The position numbers and the translations under genes were made by a program. A stretch of 60,676 nt of DNA from a virus. Position 1 is the stretch's first letter; each line of letters starts with the position of its first letter. The stretch lies in IMG/VR virus record IMGVR_UViG_3300025009_000110, positions 1 through 60,676 of that record. The stretch is one strand, 5' to 3'. Below are positions 31,101 to 36,892 of this stretch, piece by piece. The notes under the pieces are model-generated. The model worked only from the letters and a program-made list of their open reading frames with translations, was not told where the DNA came from and ran no database searches.

Positions 31101-32467
31101 GTAGATTGGAATGTCGTAGCGCCTTCCGCTGTGTTTATTTGTAAGGAATTCCTAAATGCCACAATAGCATCGTCGAGCGATTCGCTTTCAAGGATCGAAG
31201 CCGGGATAGTGACCTCTGGCTGCGGTGCCGGTGCCGGTGTCGGTTGTGCTGCCGGTGCGCCTGCTCCCTTGTCGGCAAATGCTTTGATCGCTGCCGGGGT
31301 TTCCATGACAGATCCACCGATACCGCCTGCTGTTTCCATGGCGACTTCGCCGATATCTACCTTGCCGTATCCAGCGTATTGTCCTGCGGCCTCAGAGATT
31401 GGTTCCTCGGCAACCTGGGTTCCGTAGGCCTTCGCGCCTGTCGCGATCTTTTCTCCCATGTCCCTGGAGGCCAGGATCTCTTTTGTGGCCAGACTGATCT
31501 CGTCTGCCGTGGCGTCGGCACCGAGTCTCGATACTGCCTGCTGTTGAGCCGACTTGAAAGCGGATGAGGCGATCTTGCCGGTCATCACGTTCATTGCCGC
31601 CGATACTGCGGATGTTGCCGTTGCCTTATCCCTGGCATTATCAACGGACTCTTCAATAAAAGCGTCGTCGGCGAGGATAGCCAAGACGTTCTCTTCGGTT
31701 GGCTCAAGGCCGCGCTTTTGCAATTCCTGCGCCACCATGCCACGAAATTCAGAGCCAGCCTCAATGCCCCACTGCCCCATGAATCCGCCGACCACGCCAC
31801 CGATAGTAGCACCAGCAGCCGTACCGACGCCTGGAATAACGCTACCAGCAGCGCCACCAGCCTTCGCGCCACCAACCATCCCCACCATACCAGGCACGAT
31901 ATTGGCAGTCTGCTCCGCCGTCATGTAGGCCAAGCCCTTGGGGTTGAACGCCACTTGATAAGCAAGGGCCTTGATCGTGTCCCATGCCGCCTTGGCTTTT
32001 CCACTCAGGTCTTCCGCCTTCTCCCAGTCCTCTGATGGGGCGGTTATTTCCTCCTGGAATTCCTTCAGCTCTTCGGGTGTGAATTTCTTCTGCTCGGCGA
32101 GAATACTTTCGGCCAGGATGGATGCAGTATTGGCATCAATCTCACCGCTGGCCATGTCGTCGGCAATCCTGGAAGCTGCCAGAGTCGCCTTTCCACCGGA
32201 CTTCACGAGGGCGAACATATTCGCCAGGAACCCTCGACGGCTTCCCTCGATCTGTTCCTCTACAAAACCACGGACGTCTGGGCCGAAACGCTGGTCGAAA
32301 GTGCTGATCAGCTGGTTCCGCTCTTCTTCTGGTGCTGCTTGGAATTCCTGGTCTTGATAAACCTCAGTCCAGAAGTCTTTAGCGTATTCGTTCTGGACTG
32401 AGAGCTTTTGTTCCGGGGTGGCACTCTGATATTCAGGTAGGCCTTCGATCTGCTCGAATGGGATCAT
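22145..32467 (-). CDS. Giant polyvalent (DarB-like) internal virion protein, 3440 aa
   Basis: A multidomain protein of the polyvalent class that phages are thought to eject with their DNA. Visible regions (residues approximate): a helical N-terminus with a Gly-rich hydrophobic hairpin (190-235); a Pro/Ala linker (400-520); a ParB-like segment (615-695, VVDGNTTLRE); a RelA/SpoT-like nucleotidyltransferase (715-850, SGYQDIQL, YELQLNT); a conserved segment with VGRFWYENSANAVL and AIYSPQAHVQANT (1170-1370); an ADP-ribosyltransferase-like domain (1770-1905, LVHWSPVPGM); a degenerate zincin-like motif HAIGTH (2012); an intact HEMQH zincin motif (2307) in an LPD23-like domain; long helical stretches (2500-2750); and an LPD38-like C-terminal module (2880-3160) with one membrane span. 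Domain names beyond motifs are from memory. Confidence 0.85.
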   Translation of the reverse strand: MIPFEQIEGLPEYQSATPEQKLSVQNEYAKDFWTEVYQDQEFQAAPEEERNQLISTFDQRFGPDVRGFVEEQIEGSRRGFLANMFALVKSGGKATLAASRIADDMASGEIDANTASILAESILAEQKKFTPEELKEFQEEITAPSEDWEKAEDLSGKAKAAWDTIKALAYQVAFNPKGLAYMTAEQTANIVPGMVGMVGGAKAGGAAGSVIPGVGTAAGATIGGVVGGFMGQWGIEAGSEFRGMVAQELQKRGLEPTEENVLAILADDAFIEESVDNARDKATATSAVSAAMNVMTGKIASSAFKSAQQQAVSRLGADATADEISLATKEILASRDMGEKIATGAKAYGTQVAEEPISEAAGQYAGYGKVDIGEVAMETAGGIGGSVMETPAAIKAFADKGAGAPAAQPTPAPAPQPEVTIPASILESESLDDAIVAFRNSLQINTAEGATTFQSTPPPSTAQGAAQVFEEAGPSEQEARMAGLEEAFAFEPEGRPSTAAEAAEVLAAAPETELKTQLAREEEAQQFPGAQYAMAPETKTQRREAAEEAFLEAPPEFARSTGAPFSSEKALRTSAKQRGVDLSRYEVIERQGGFVAIPQAAKEKSATGDYFEPTTNSQAMEVSKILPINKEISPQKISSARSLIDKAKEGTGLKRKPLKAIMREDGTVRVVDGNTTLRELVARGEKYAEVELVPKVLQGESVSHSMDTLYQHAKEAVGEINKQATTFAEETNGRVKLRPFDDGLKKRETADLKLKNKYGGRVSMVDDIVAVTVVYPDYASLKAAFTKIKDRDDVMSWKNRYGQEDVSGYQDIQLTMRATNGHIYELQLNTEQMMEAKKKLHSLYKVIGHLTNDNFDKDIKTATLHMLNKLMDSGYAAAASSARGEGGQSTEDFRAGLSALADDSARILSFVTGSTISNRLSPSTRNTLLDFVSRTNVSLPESKKTSIPTSSVNVSQPVRTITEQGEEVNDNVEGGFNAEEIGAPTGERGAAEGAVGRGPGQVRVRDDAKAGVETQEGGRREEVVEVVGQKTEEKIAPKTEQFAKNKIFTADRVRKARENLKEGRGRLSAGVDPELLGSVITIGGAYFEQGVRDFADWSAKVIGEIGEHYGKYLKEGFEVVRNHPAFAKEKADLGFFDWEPPTTSDGKIKGAPPNVNSKEDLDNMRMKIVRLLKEGEVGRFWYENSANAVLKSMNGDVAKAEKFIQLIAIYSPQAHVQANTVFAVKAWNQFVNNVPREQFKVKTADQDGKAVDVLYDNKPFDGRKTNSFYINLVSQIIHNDPTAIAKMDLDSSTVALLKEKATIDMWMKRAFGYDDIVVRDDKGTGQYSFMENEILRVTDRLNASLKRGDKKWIPFQVQAAVWTAMKARYEDAVVKTKTWSESVKKGYSFIGDNGRPEFKKDAESLKQHRKIWHRQAMLLPARKARENAELTAADFSTFINRATSTITWEAIPSSSFEYDIFNASPAVKRMFTSEARGLLLSNDGADMLAQRLGVSISFVSDGAGAYGGNVNPNSLSHVVLAKEGGEFVRDNARDYALAIQYIFKQDAVPWFRTDAAMLSKVNQDKQKFRVVNERGTTISRHNSLAEAQAAAAKRGESFSVKGGKYARGVVVEFSENITENLENKVLAALGEGAGFTRISNNQIAIINFRDDSTGVPFVDDETFMGGVQSFLDNHGADLGVAEAKSMWAEGEYGYVHNWSEDGNGETILDKGSIGERSDLQRWLRDRRSDFESLIQQYSGENLKLREQEVKEFEKLGGIKFQAIEVSIPLDSDGNMNLVHWSPVPGMKTIDPDRYGEGISGAEAKRQHADPDNWVNRTYYGIGGGGYRKEVGLGQYRYEAKVPPSKMYDFAKDPEGLRAKAQAARTQNPFINATNLYEKFIKDAGYLGYWSDMNGGKVAAIFGKITPTRETLQPEAGVKLQAGLGKLSSGLPRTVFDSLLSSLSPGQRSVASKLVSSGKVVLMTTDEAIAEAKEAGYSKAELDANLVPIGIEIPGKTILVPENIPSGELWGSLRHAIGTHIGRMMANSAEFQMMKKTIDRRRGEKSDTGDAIRRAIEQIPTGTAKEDFSEEILAYMVSTSEDVGIVRRIIAMIKSMVTRFGVSYKIFNEKDFKALADLAIRREARSDKPTMFDIEGIKFQMAGRESLTTGINMRDAKIFLRDKGVQLSNVEPDDYLKLAVSHSYLKDEGKQLSLMEKAQAMKEGGADRKSIWDETGWWEMVPGEWQYEIDDSTGKWDARTWGMMKPNAAVPLPEVYNNPPLFKAYPYLKEVRVIAAKLDQGHLGGWDQEGNIRINITLFDPAARTVLEHEMQHVIQDIENFSKGGNVANQIKKNQDKLTQLDRQIASINEQMSWIAANGPQYQGQLVPEARKLYDSLMESRSVLGAEWVVLSGNINSISHNEYKRLTGEVQARLTQARLGMSKADRKKHPPWETLEGMLMGEGLMGMNQKPEDILISRKDATSAGWADSYTPTPAVGSVHPAVTFLDRMANTVDFKGKFDEIATYFWNRDKAIERVQESIGPQPIERDHATLKGLVGKIMANDVKQFDKNVLQPFLDFLAKHKISIQDVEELAHAQHAPERNLQMRRVNARRYVDNLLIFMTDAEKRPWQDKLGLIQDEFVMNDQTRNKRRDNTIALVEEMADTVRSQRAQVDQLAKEFAARVFTAEEIKKGTPEFLQNRLLNMYERLEKRESIIAHWDDVKGRLSGMTNGQARAIEDRFQGRADVYQAAEMMRSISRAALDINHEAGELTDDEYSAIVSTYQYHIPLMREESDEGKTPTGKAGVGPLGKPVKIAYGSTNGVAHILSHVVDRYQSALTRRRKLEAGRALYEMVKQNPDEGLWSIGELEKAPYLDNEGNVRFYPDQQLDPKYQTYVKVDGVKHIIEVAKDNPMAVRFMEAINRQVTPLGPIIRASGHVTRILARLSTTWTPEFTLPNFIRDLQTAMVNMSSTEAAGMQSKVFGNIRSAVAGIYREERGKPSGQWGAIYRDAAENGVIMGWMRSYDDVAQLSEKIQSDLEMKNGGHKIKENFMRLGNFIESINLSVENGVRVATYQALVESGIDKRNAARIASNLTVDFTKHGTAGPAMNSLWMFANAGIQGNVRILQAVGSSSTVRKTVVGIAAFGAFASFLGAIAGGDDDDGDSYYDKLKRSNPALFERNIVLMVPGGEGKHIKIPMAYGYNIFFKFGEEIGSVMRGQKPVEAAIRWGKAFINNFNPLAAGTILQTVAPTLLDPLAQVRENAAWHGGPLMPAGNPWANQPDSELYFKDVNPASKAVTEWLNRHTGGSKYREGAISVSPETIEMLVETFTGGAGKMAKDVLNLPFAVAEGDLSIRNVPIARRLIGTMPTGINRQIYFENREEMSTFVRELKSATKDDRPGLIREPLYKMVGAFERTEERIRDLNKQKKEIVSKKGNTDRIDKLIESAQVEFNKRYNKTLGND

Positions 32468-32470
32468 TGA

Positions 32471-33502
32471 TCATCTCACGAGTTGTGATTTCTGCTGGAT
32501 CAACTGATTGATCCGCTGCAGTAGGGCTTGTCCCTCTACTGACTGTATGGCAGCTTTATCACCGCTTTCGAGAAGTCCCATCTTCAGGGCTTGGAGCTGG
32601 GGAACTGTCATTGTATCCAGTTTCTCCAGTTGTTCTGGCGCGATGAGTGGCCCGCCACCTTCTTCGCCTGGCGTCATCGCTGTTTCGCCTGCGGGTGGAG
32701 CGGGTGCTGTCGGTGGAGGACCGGCCATCTCAACTATACCGCCAGACTGTTTGAGCATCGACTGATACTTGTCGAGTCCAGGAGCGGCGGCTTCTGATCC
32801 CCCTCCAGAAGATACTATACCACCGGGTTGGTCAGTTGTAAACTCCACTTCCTCATCTTGGCTTCCGAATCCCAATATTCCTTTTTTTGCAGGAGTTTTA
32901 ACCTTCTTCGAGAGGGGTGGTTCGCCTAACTGCTGACGCAACCTGTTAACCTGCGCTATATTGGTTTCATCGATCCCGGTATCTTCGAGCTTGGCCAGAT
33001 CGGAGCGAAGCCTCGACTCCTGGAATTCGGTCAGGTTCCCCTTTGTGGCACCAAGGGCATTCCTTTTGGCGGTAGCCTTTTCTTCCGGGGAGAGATCAGA
33101 CTTCTCGATCTGTTCAAGCTTACGCTCCAGCTCCCCAGGTTTATCAGCCTGTTTCCGCTGAATATCAAGGGATTCCTGGGATCTCTTCTCCTGACGCTCT
33201 TCACGCTTGGACCGCTCCTCTCGTTCAGACTTGCGCTCCTCACGCTCAGCCCTCTTGTCCTCGGCTTCCTGCTCTTCTTTGGTGAATTTATGGGCACGCT
33301 CAGCTGCCCTCTCGTCCGCACCAAGGTCGTACTGGAATTTAGCCAGAGCTTGCTGTCTGGTAAGCATGGCCTGTTCCTTCCTCATCTCCTGGGCCACGCG
33401 TAATTGCTCGTCCTCAAGGGCCTGCTGTCGTTTCTGGTAGTCCTTACCCAAATCAGCGACTCCCCCGAGAAGACCAGCCCATGCTGCGTAATCTTTAGCC
33501 AT
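32471..33502 (-). CDS. Internal virion protein with long coiled coil, 343 aa
   Basis: An N-terminal AWAGLLGGVADLGKDY segment is followed by about 150 residues of continuous charged coiled coil (for example REERKSEREERSKREER) and a Pro/Gly-rich second half ending in a helical QALKMGLLE domain. AAGGAGG precedes the start. The gene is in the block of ejection-type proteins between the tail fibres and the polyvalent protein. A structural role in the internal core or DNA ejection is inferred. Confidence 0.7.
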   Translation of the reverse strand: MAKDYAAWAGLLGGVADLGKDYQKRQQALEDEQLRVAQEMRKEQAMLTRQQALAKFQYDLGADERAAERAHKFTKEEQEAEDKRAEREERKSEREERSKREERQEKRSQESLDIQRKQADKPGELERKLEQIEKSDLSPEEKATAKRNALGATKGNLTEFQESRLRSDLAKLEDTGIDETNIAQVNRLRQQLGEPPLSKKVKTPAKKGILGFGSQDEEVEFTTDQPGGIVSSGGGSEAAAPGLDKYQSMLKQSGGIVEMAGPPPTAPAPPAGETAMTPGEEGGGPLIAPEQLEKLDTMTVPQLQALKMGLLESGDKAAIQSVEGQALLQRINQLIQQKSQLVR

Positions 33503-34263
33503 TACATACCTCCTTGCCCGACAAGGCCAGGCGGAATTTCAGCGGAAGCTCGCTGAGCTGGCTGCTGTTGTTGCTGCCCTTGAGGTTGCGCTCCAGGCTG
33601 CATCTTGCCGACAGGGGTGGCCCATCTCTGGCCGCTAGGCGGTGCCGTCTTGGAGATGTCGTCCATCTGGGACATAGCCATCATTCCGTACTGCCGCTGT
33701 TCGTCGGTCATTAGAGGCTCAAGTTCTTTCTGAAGCTCAACCGGATCGATCTTGCCGCTCTCCATCCCTTCTTTGAAATAGATGAGAAGGGTGTATTGGA
33801 ACGCGTTCAGCTTTTCTTCGTTCGATAGCGTGAATAAACCAGCGGCCTCGGCGAGAAGGTGAAGCTCGGAAACAACATGCGTAGCTCCCAGGAACATGGT
33901 CTTGTCTGTCATACTCTCGCCGTTTTTGGTCAGCCCATCGAACAAGATCTTGTGGACGTGATTTGCGGTATAAGCCACGTTCTCCACCGGATTCTTCCTG
34001 GCCTGCAGTTGCTGCAGTATCGCCGGTTGTGTCTTCTCGGAGAATATCAGGTTGGTGGCATTGTCGGCGTAGGCGTCAAGTTGAGCCACTTCCTCAGGGG
34101 TCAACTGCTCCCTGGCACTCGACATGTCCTGATCGATCTCCTCTATCTTTTCGGTAGGCCCAGGAACAACACCCTTGCCAGCCAGAATACCAGGCCGTAA
34201 CTGTCCTGGCGCCCCTGGCTTCCCTGCCGTTGCGGCTGGATTTATTTGCATTTCCTGTGCCAT
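33502..34263 (-). CDS. Internal virion protein, 253 aa
   Basis: Disordered, Pro/Gln/Gly-rich ends flank a helical core (residues 45-200) with LTPEEVAQLDAYADNATNLIFS, HVVSELHLLAEAAGLF and a Glu/Lys-rich segment. Proteins of this shape, with a DEQRQYGMMAMSQMD segment, occur in podovirus internal-protein blocks. Its start overlaps the stop of the next gene in the series by 1 base. No enzymatic motif. Confidence 0.65.
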   Translation of the reverse strand: MAQEMQINPAATAGKPGAPGQLRPGILAGKGVVPGPTEKIEEIDQDMSSAREQLTPEEVAQLDAYADNATNLIFSEKTQPAILQQLQARKNPVENVAYTANHVHKILFDGLTKNGESMTDKTMFLGATHVVSELHLLAEAAGLFTLSNEEKLNAFQYTLLIYFKEGMESGKIDPVELQKELEPLMTDEQRQYGMMAMSQMDDISKTAPPSGQRWATPVGKMQPGAQPQGQQQQQPAQRASAEIPPGLVGQGGM

Positions 34264-34264
34264 A

Positions 34265-35347
34265 TTATCCTCTCTTCAATGAATAGTCAAGTATGCCGCT
34301 TCCCGCCACTTCCGCAAGGGCCTTACCAGTAGTTTTCTTAGCGGTTGCCTGGTCGGTAATCTTGTCGTTAAGGTAAGCTCCCCATTGCTTACCTATCTGT
34401 CTGTACTGGTCTAGGCCCTGCGCAAATTCTTGATCAAAAGCCTGCACCTGAATGTTCCTCTGGGTTCTGCTTTCGTTTATTGCGTTTACAAGGCCCTGGT
34501 ACTGGACTGTCTTAAAATTGTTCCGCGCCTCTGCCGCCGCCCTTTCGGCTGCTGCCTGGGCTTGTGATTTAGCCTGAGACATCTTCTCTCTTGTTTGAAT
34601 CTCGGCATCGCGCAAGGCGTCATGTATCTCCTGACCGGCAGTATGGCCACCCTTCATCTTGACATCAACATTGAACCCCTCGTTGGTCTGGGTGGTGTAC
34701 AAATCTTTCTGCTTAGCTAGGGCGTCGGCAACAGATTGCGGAACCTGATACGTGGCCTCAATATTATTACCGTTGACAACCCTAACGCTCGCCATCGGCA
34801 TATTAAGGTTTACCGCCCCCGGCTTAATAGCCGCAGCCGCTGTATTTATTTCGCCTAGGGCCTGATTAAACGCAGTTGTCTCTTGGGCGTCACGGGCGTC
34901 AAGAGACTGTCTAAACTGGCTGTGGTATCCCTTTAATATATCATAAGCTCTTTGGTCGGCCTCCCTATGCGCCTCTAAATTCGCGTTAAACGCTGCCGCT
35001 TCTTCGGGAAGCATGGCTATATTGCCGTATCCCTTGTACTTACTAGCGACTCTCCTTGAGGCCTCTGGGGATAATGGGTCGAAGTCAAGGGCCAGGCTAT
35101 CTGCTGTAGCGGTATCGAACGCCAATGGGTCGGCTTCTACCGAAAGTATCCCCTGATTTTTCACGTACTGTTGTTGGCCGGTTGGGAAGTGGTAGTATTT
35201 TCCCCATTCCAACGGAATATAGTTATAGCTTGCCTGCTGTTGCGGTTGAGCTGATGCAACTGAGCTTGATGTTTTGCCAGCCTTCCTATCAGCCGCTCGC
35301 TGCAAGAGAGCGGCAACCTTGGCCTTTGTCGATTCGCTAGCTGCCAT
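34265..35347 (-). CDS. Internal virion protein, 360 aa
   Basis: An N-terminal basic helix (ASESTKAKVAALLQRAADRKAGK) is followed by a Gln/Tyr-rich segment and a long helical region rich in Ala, Gln and Glu (KSQAQAAAERAAAEARNN). It lacks signal or membrane segments. Its place directly after the membrane-type protein at 35347-36357 and before two other helical proteins suggests it belongs to the ejected core complex. Confidence 0.65.
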   Translation of the reverse strand: MAASESTKAKVAALLQRAADRKAGKTSSSVASAQPQQQASYNYIPLEWGKYYHFPTGQQQYVKNQGILSVEADPLAFDTATADSLALDFDPLSPEASRRVASKYKGYGNIAMLPEEAAAFNANLEAHREADQRAYDILKGYHSQFRQSLDARDAQETTAFNQALGEINTAAAAIKPGAVNLNMPMASVRVVNGNNIEATYQVPQSVADALAKQKDLYTTQTNEGFNVDVKMKGGHTAGQEIHDALRDAEIQTREKMSQAKSQAQAAAERAAAEARNNFKTVQYQGLVNAINESRTQRNIQVQAFDQEFAQGLDQYRQIGKQWGAYLNDKITDQATAKKTTGKALAEVAGSGILDYSLKRG

Positions 35348-36357
35348 TATGCAACTCCAAGCAGGCCTGTCTGGGGTGGCTGTACGTTAGGTACTGCCGT
35401 TGGCGTTCCTGGTGCCGGTCCAGTCTGTTGAGCAATTTGCTCCTGAGCGCCAGGTGCTGGAGCTGCGCCAGGGCCTCCTGGGGTAAGACCCTCCTGGGGT
35501 CCGGTAGCAGTTACGCCTGCCTGAGTCTCTTCAGCCGCCAGCCAGGAAGGTTTAAGCAACTCCTTGCGCCTCCGGTTGACCTCGACGGGCGAGGCTGTGA
35601 CGGTGGTTCCTGCGGCGTATTGCGCCCCCTCGGTAACCCCTTTCTCAAGGGCAAGCCTGGCTTTCTCTTTCTCTTCCCTGTCGGTCCTGTCCCGGTATAC
35701 GCTCTCCTCGAATTCCTTCGAGAATTGCTCACCCTTCTGCGCCCTCTCCGCTTCTGCCTGGGCTACCTCTGCGGCGGTCTTCTCCCTGGAAACCTGGGCG
35801 GAAAGCTCTGCCTGCTTCATAGCGGCCTCTCGGTTAGCTGCAGCAATTCTTTCAGCGGAAGCCAGCGACTCTGCCTGCATATCTTTCTGGCCCTGGATAG
35901 TGCTTTCCATATTGCTGGTTTCGGCCTTTCCTTTCATGAAGGCTGAGCCGAGAGACGAGATTACCGTGGTCGCACCGACTACGTTCGAGGCCGTAAAAAG
36001 ACCACCACCAGCAGCAGCTCCAGTCTGGGAGCCGCCTATCACGCCAGTGCCAACCGTGGTCGTGCCGCCGCCAACAGTGTTGCCGACAGTCACCGTGCTG
36101 CCTACACCGCCTGCAGCGCTACCGCCAACAAGGCTGGAAATGACAGATCCGCCAGCGACGAGAGCAACAGCGCCAAAGGCCCCCCATAAGGCCCCCTTGC
36201 CGATGTTGCCGCCAGTTACTCCAGCATAAAGAGCGCCAACTGCCGCGCCGACAACTGCCGTAGCGACGACACCAACGATAGCTGCCACGGTGGCCGAAAC
36301 AGCAGCGGCACCAACTGCAGCAGCAACTGCATAACCGATAGGGACGAACCAGCCCAT
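35347..36357 (-). CDS. Hydrophobic internal virion protein, possible ejection-channel component
   Basis: Residues 5-85 are almost entirely Ala/Val/Gly/Ile with glycine zippers (AVAAAVGAAAVSATVAAIVG), giving two or three potential membrane helices. Then follow a Gly/Thr-rich stretch, a charged helical middle (EAERAQKGEQFSKEFEES) and a Pro/Gly-rich tail. Such proteins in podoviruses are stored in the head and are thought to insert into the cell envelope as a DNA conduit. That role is inference from composition and neighbours. Confidence 0.65.
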   Translation of the reverse strand: MGWFVPIGYAVAAAVGAAAVSATVAAIVGVVATAVVGAAVGALYAGVTGGNIGKGALWGAFGAVALVAGGSVISSLVGGSAAGGVGSTVTVGNTVGGGTTTVGTGVIGGSQTGAAAGGGLFTASNVVGATTVISSLGSAFMKGKAETSNMESTIQGQKDMQAESLASAERIAAANREAAMKQAELSAQVSREKTAAEVAQAEAERAQKGEQFSKEFEESVYRDRTDREEKEKARLALEKGVTEGAQYAAGTTVTASPVEVNRRRKELLKPSWLAAEETQAGVTATGPQEGLTPGGPGAAPAPGAQEQIAQQTGPAPGTPTAVPNVQPPQTGLLGVA

Positions 36358-36360
36358 AGC

Positions 36361-36891
36361 TTACCCCGCAATTACTGGCCCAAGAACATGGCCATACTTT
36401 TCATTAAAGTCTTCGACGGTGCATTGATATATCACCTCGTCAACCATTTCTCCGTGGAACTTAAGGGTGCCGTGGGTCTTGCCGATTCTCTTCATCCCGA
36501 CATGTCCAGCCAGGCGACAAGCGGCTCTGTTGCTCTCACGAATAAAGCCCATGATTGCCCTGCAAGTGGTATTCCGGAACAGCCACTGAGCAGACTCCAC
36601 CAGATGCTTGACCGCGTCCTTACCACGGTGCCCCTCCTTGATAACGAAGTGAGCGGCGAAGCAGGAAGTGGTGTGCATAGGGATATAGACGAAAGCCTCG
36701 TAACGAGGATCTTTGCCAAGGATGTGGATATAGTCAGCCCTCAGAGTATTCTCAACGAACGCGGCCAACTTGCCTACGTCTGCAAAGTCATCTCCGTTTT
36801 CGGTGAAAACCCCGCCTGACCTGAACAGCTTCGTGAGCTGACCGGCGTCGAGCAGGGAGTACCGGTGTATCGATGGTTTGCTGATGAACAT
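36361..36891 (-). CDS. GNAT-like acetyltransferase of the virion operon
   Basis: The 176-residue product has a GNAT-style core: a beta-rich VYIPMHTTSCFAAHFVI, the motif-A-like EGHRGKDAVKHLVESA and the acetyl-CoA-binding-like RESNRAACRLAGHVGMKRIG. I recall phage proteins of this kind as DUF2824-type acyltransferases next to internal virion genes. It may modify a virion protein or a host target. ATG 36891 (MFISKPSIHRY) is preferred because GGAG precedes it; a longer start at 36906 overlaps the upstream gene. Confidence 0.75.
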   Translation of the reverse strand: MFISKPSIHRYSLLDAGQLTKLFRSGGVFTENGDDFADVGKLAAFVENTLRADYIHILGKDPRYEAFVYIPMHTTSCFAAHFVIKEGHRGKDAVKHLVESAQWLFRNTTCRAIMGFIRESNRAACRLAGHVGMKRIGKTHGTLKFHGEMVDEVIYQCTVEDFNEKYGHVLGPVIAG

Positions 36892-36892
36892 C

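Noticed and set aside
22145-32467. Virion RNA polymerase of N4 type, suggested by the size of the 3,440-residue protein
   Set aside because: The size is similar, but I see no T7-like polymerase motifs. The visible domains are those of polyvalent proteins, and the promoters are sigma-70-like.
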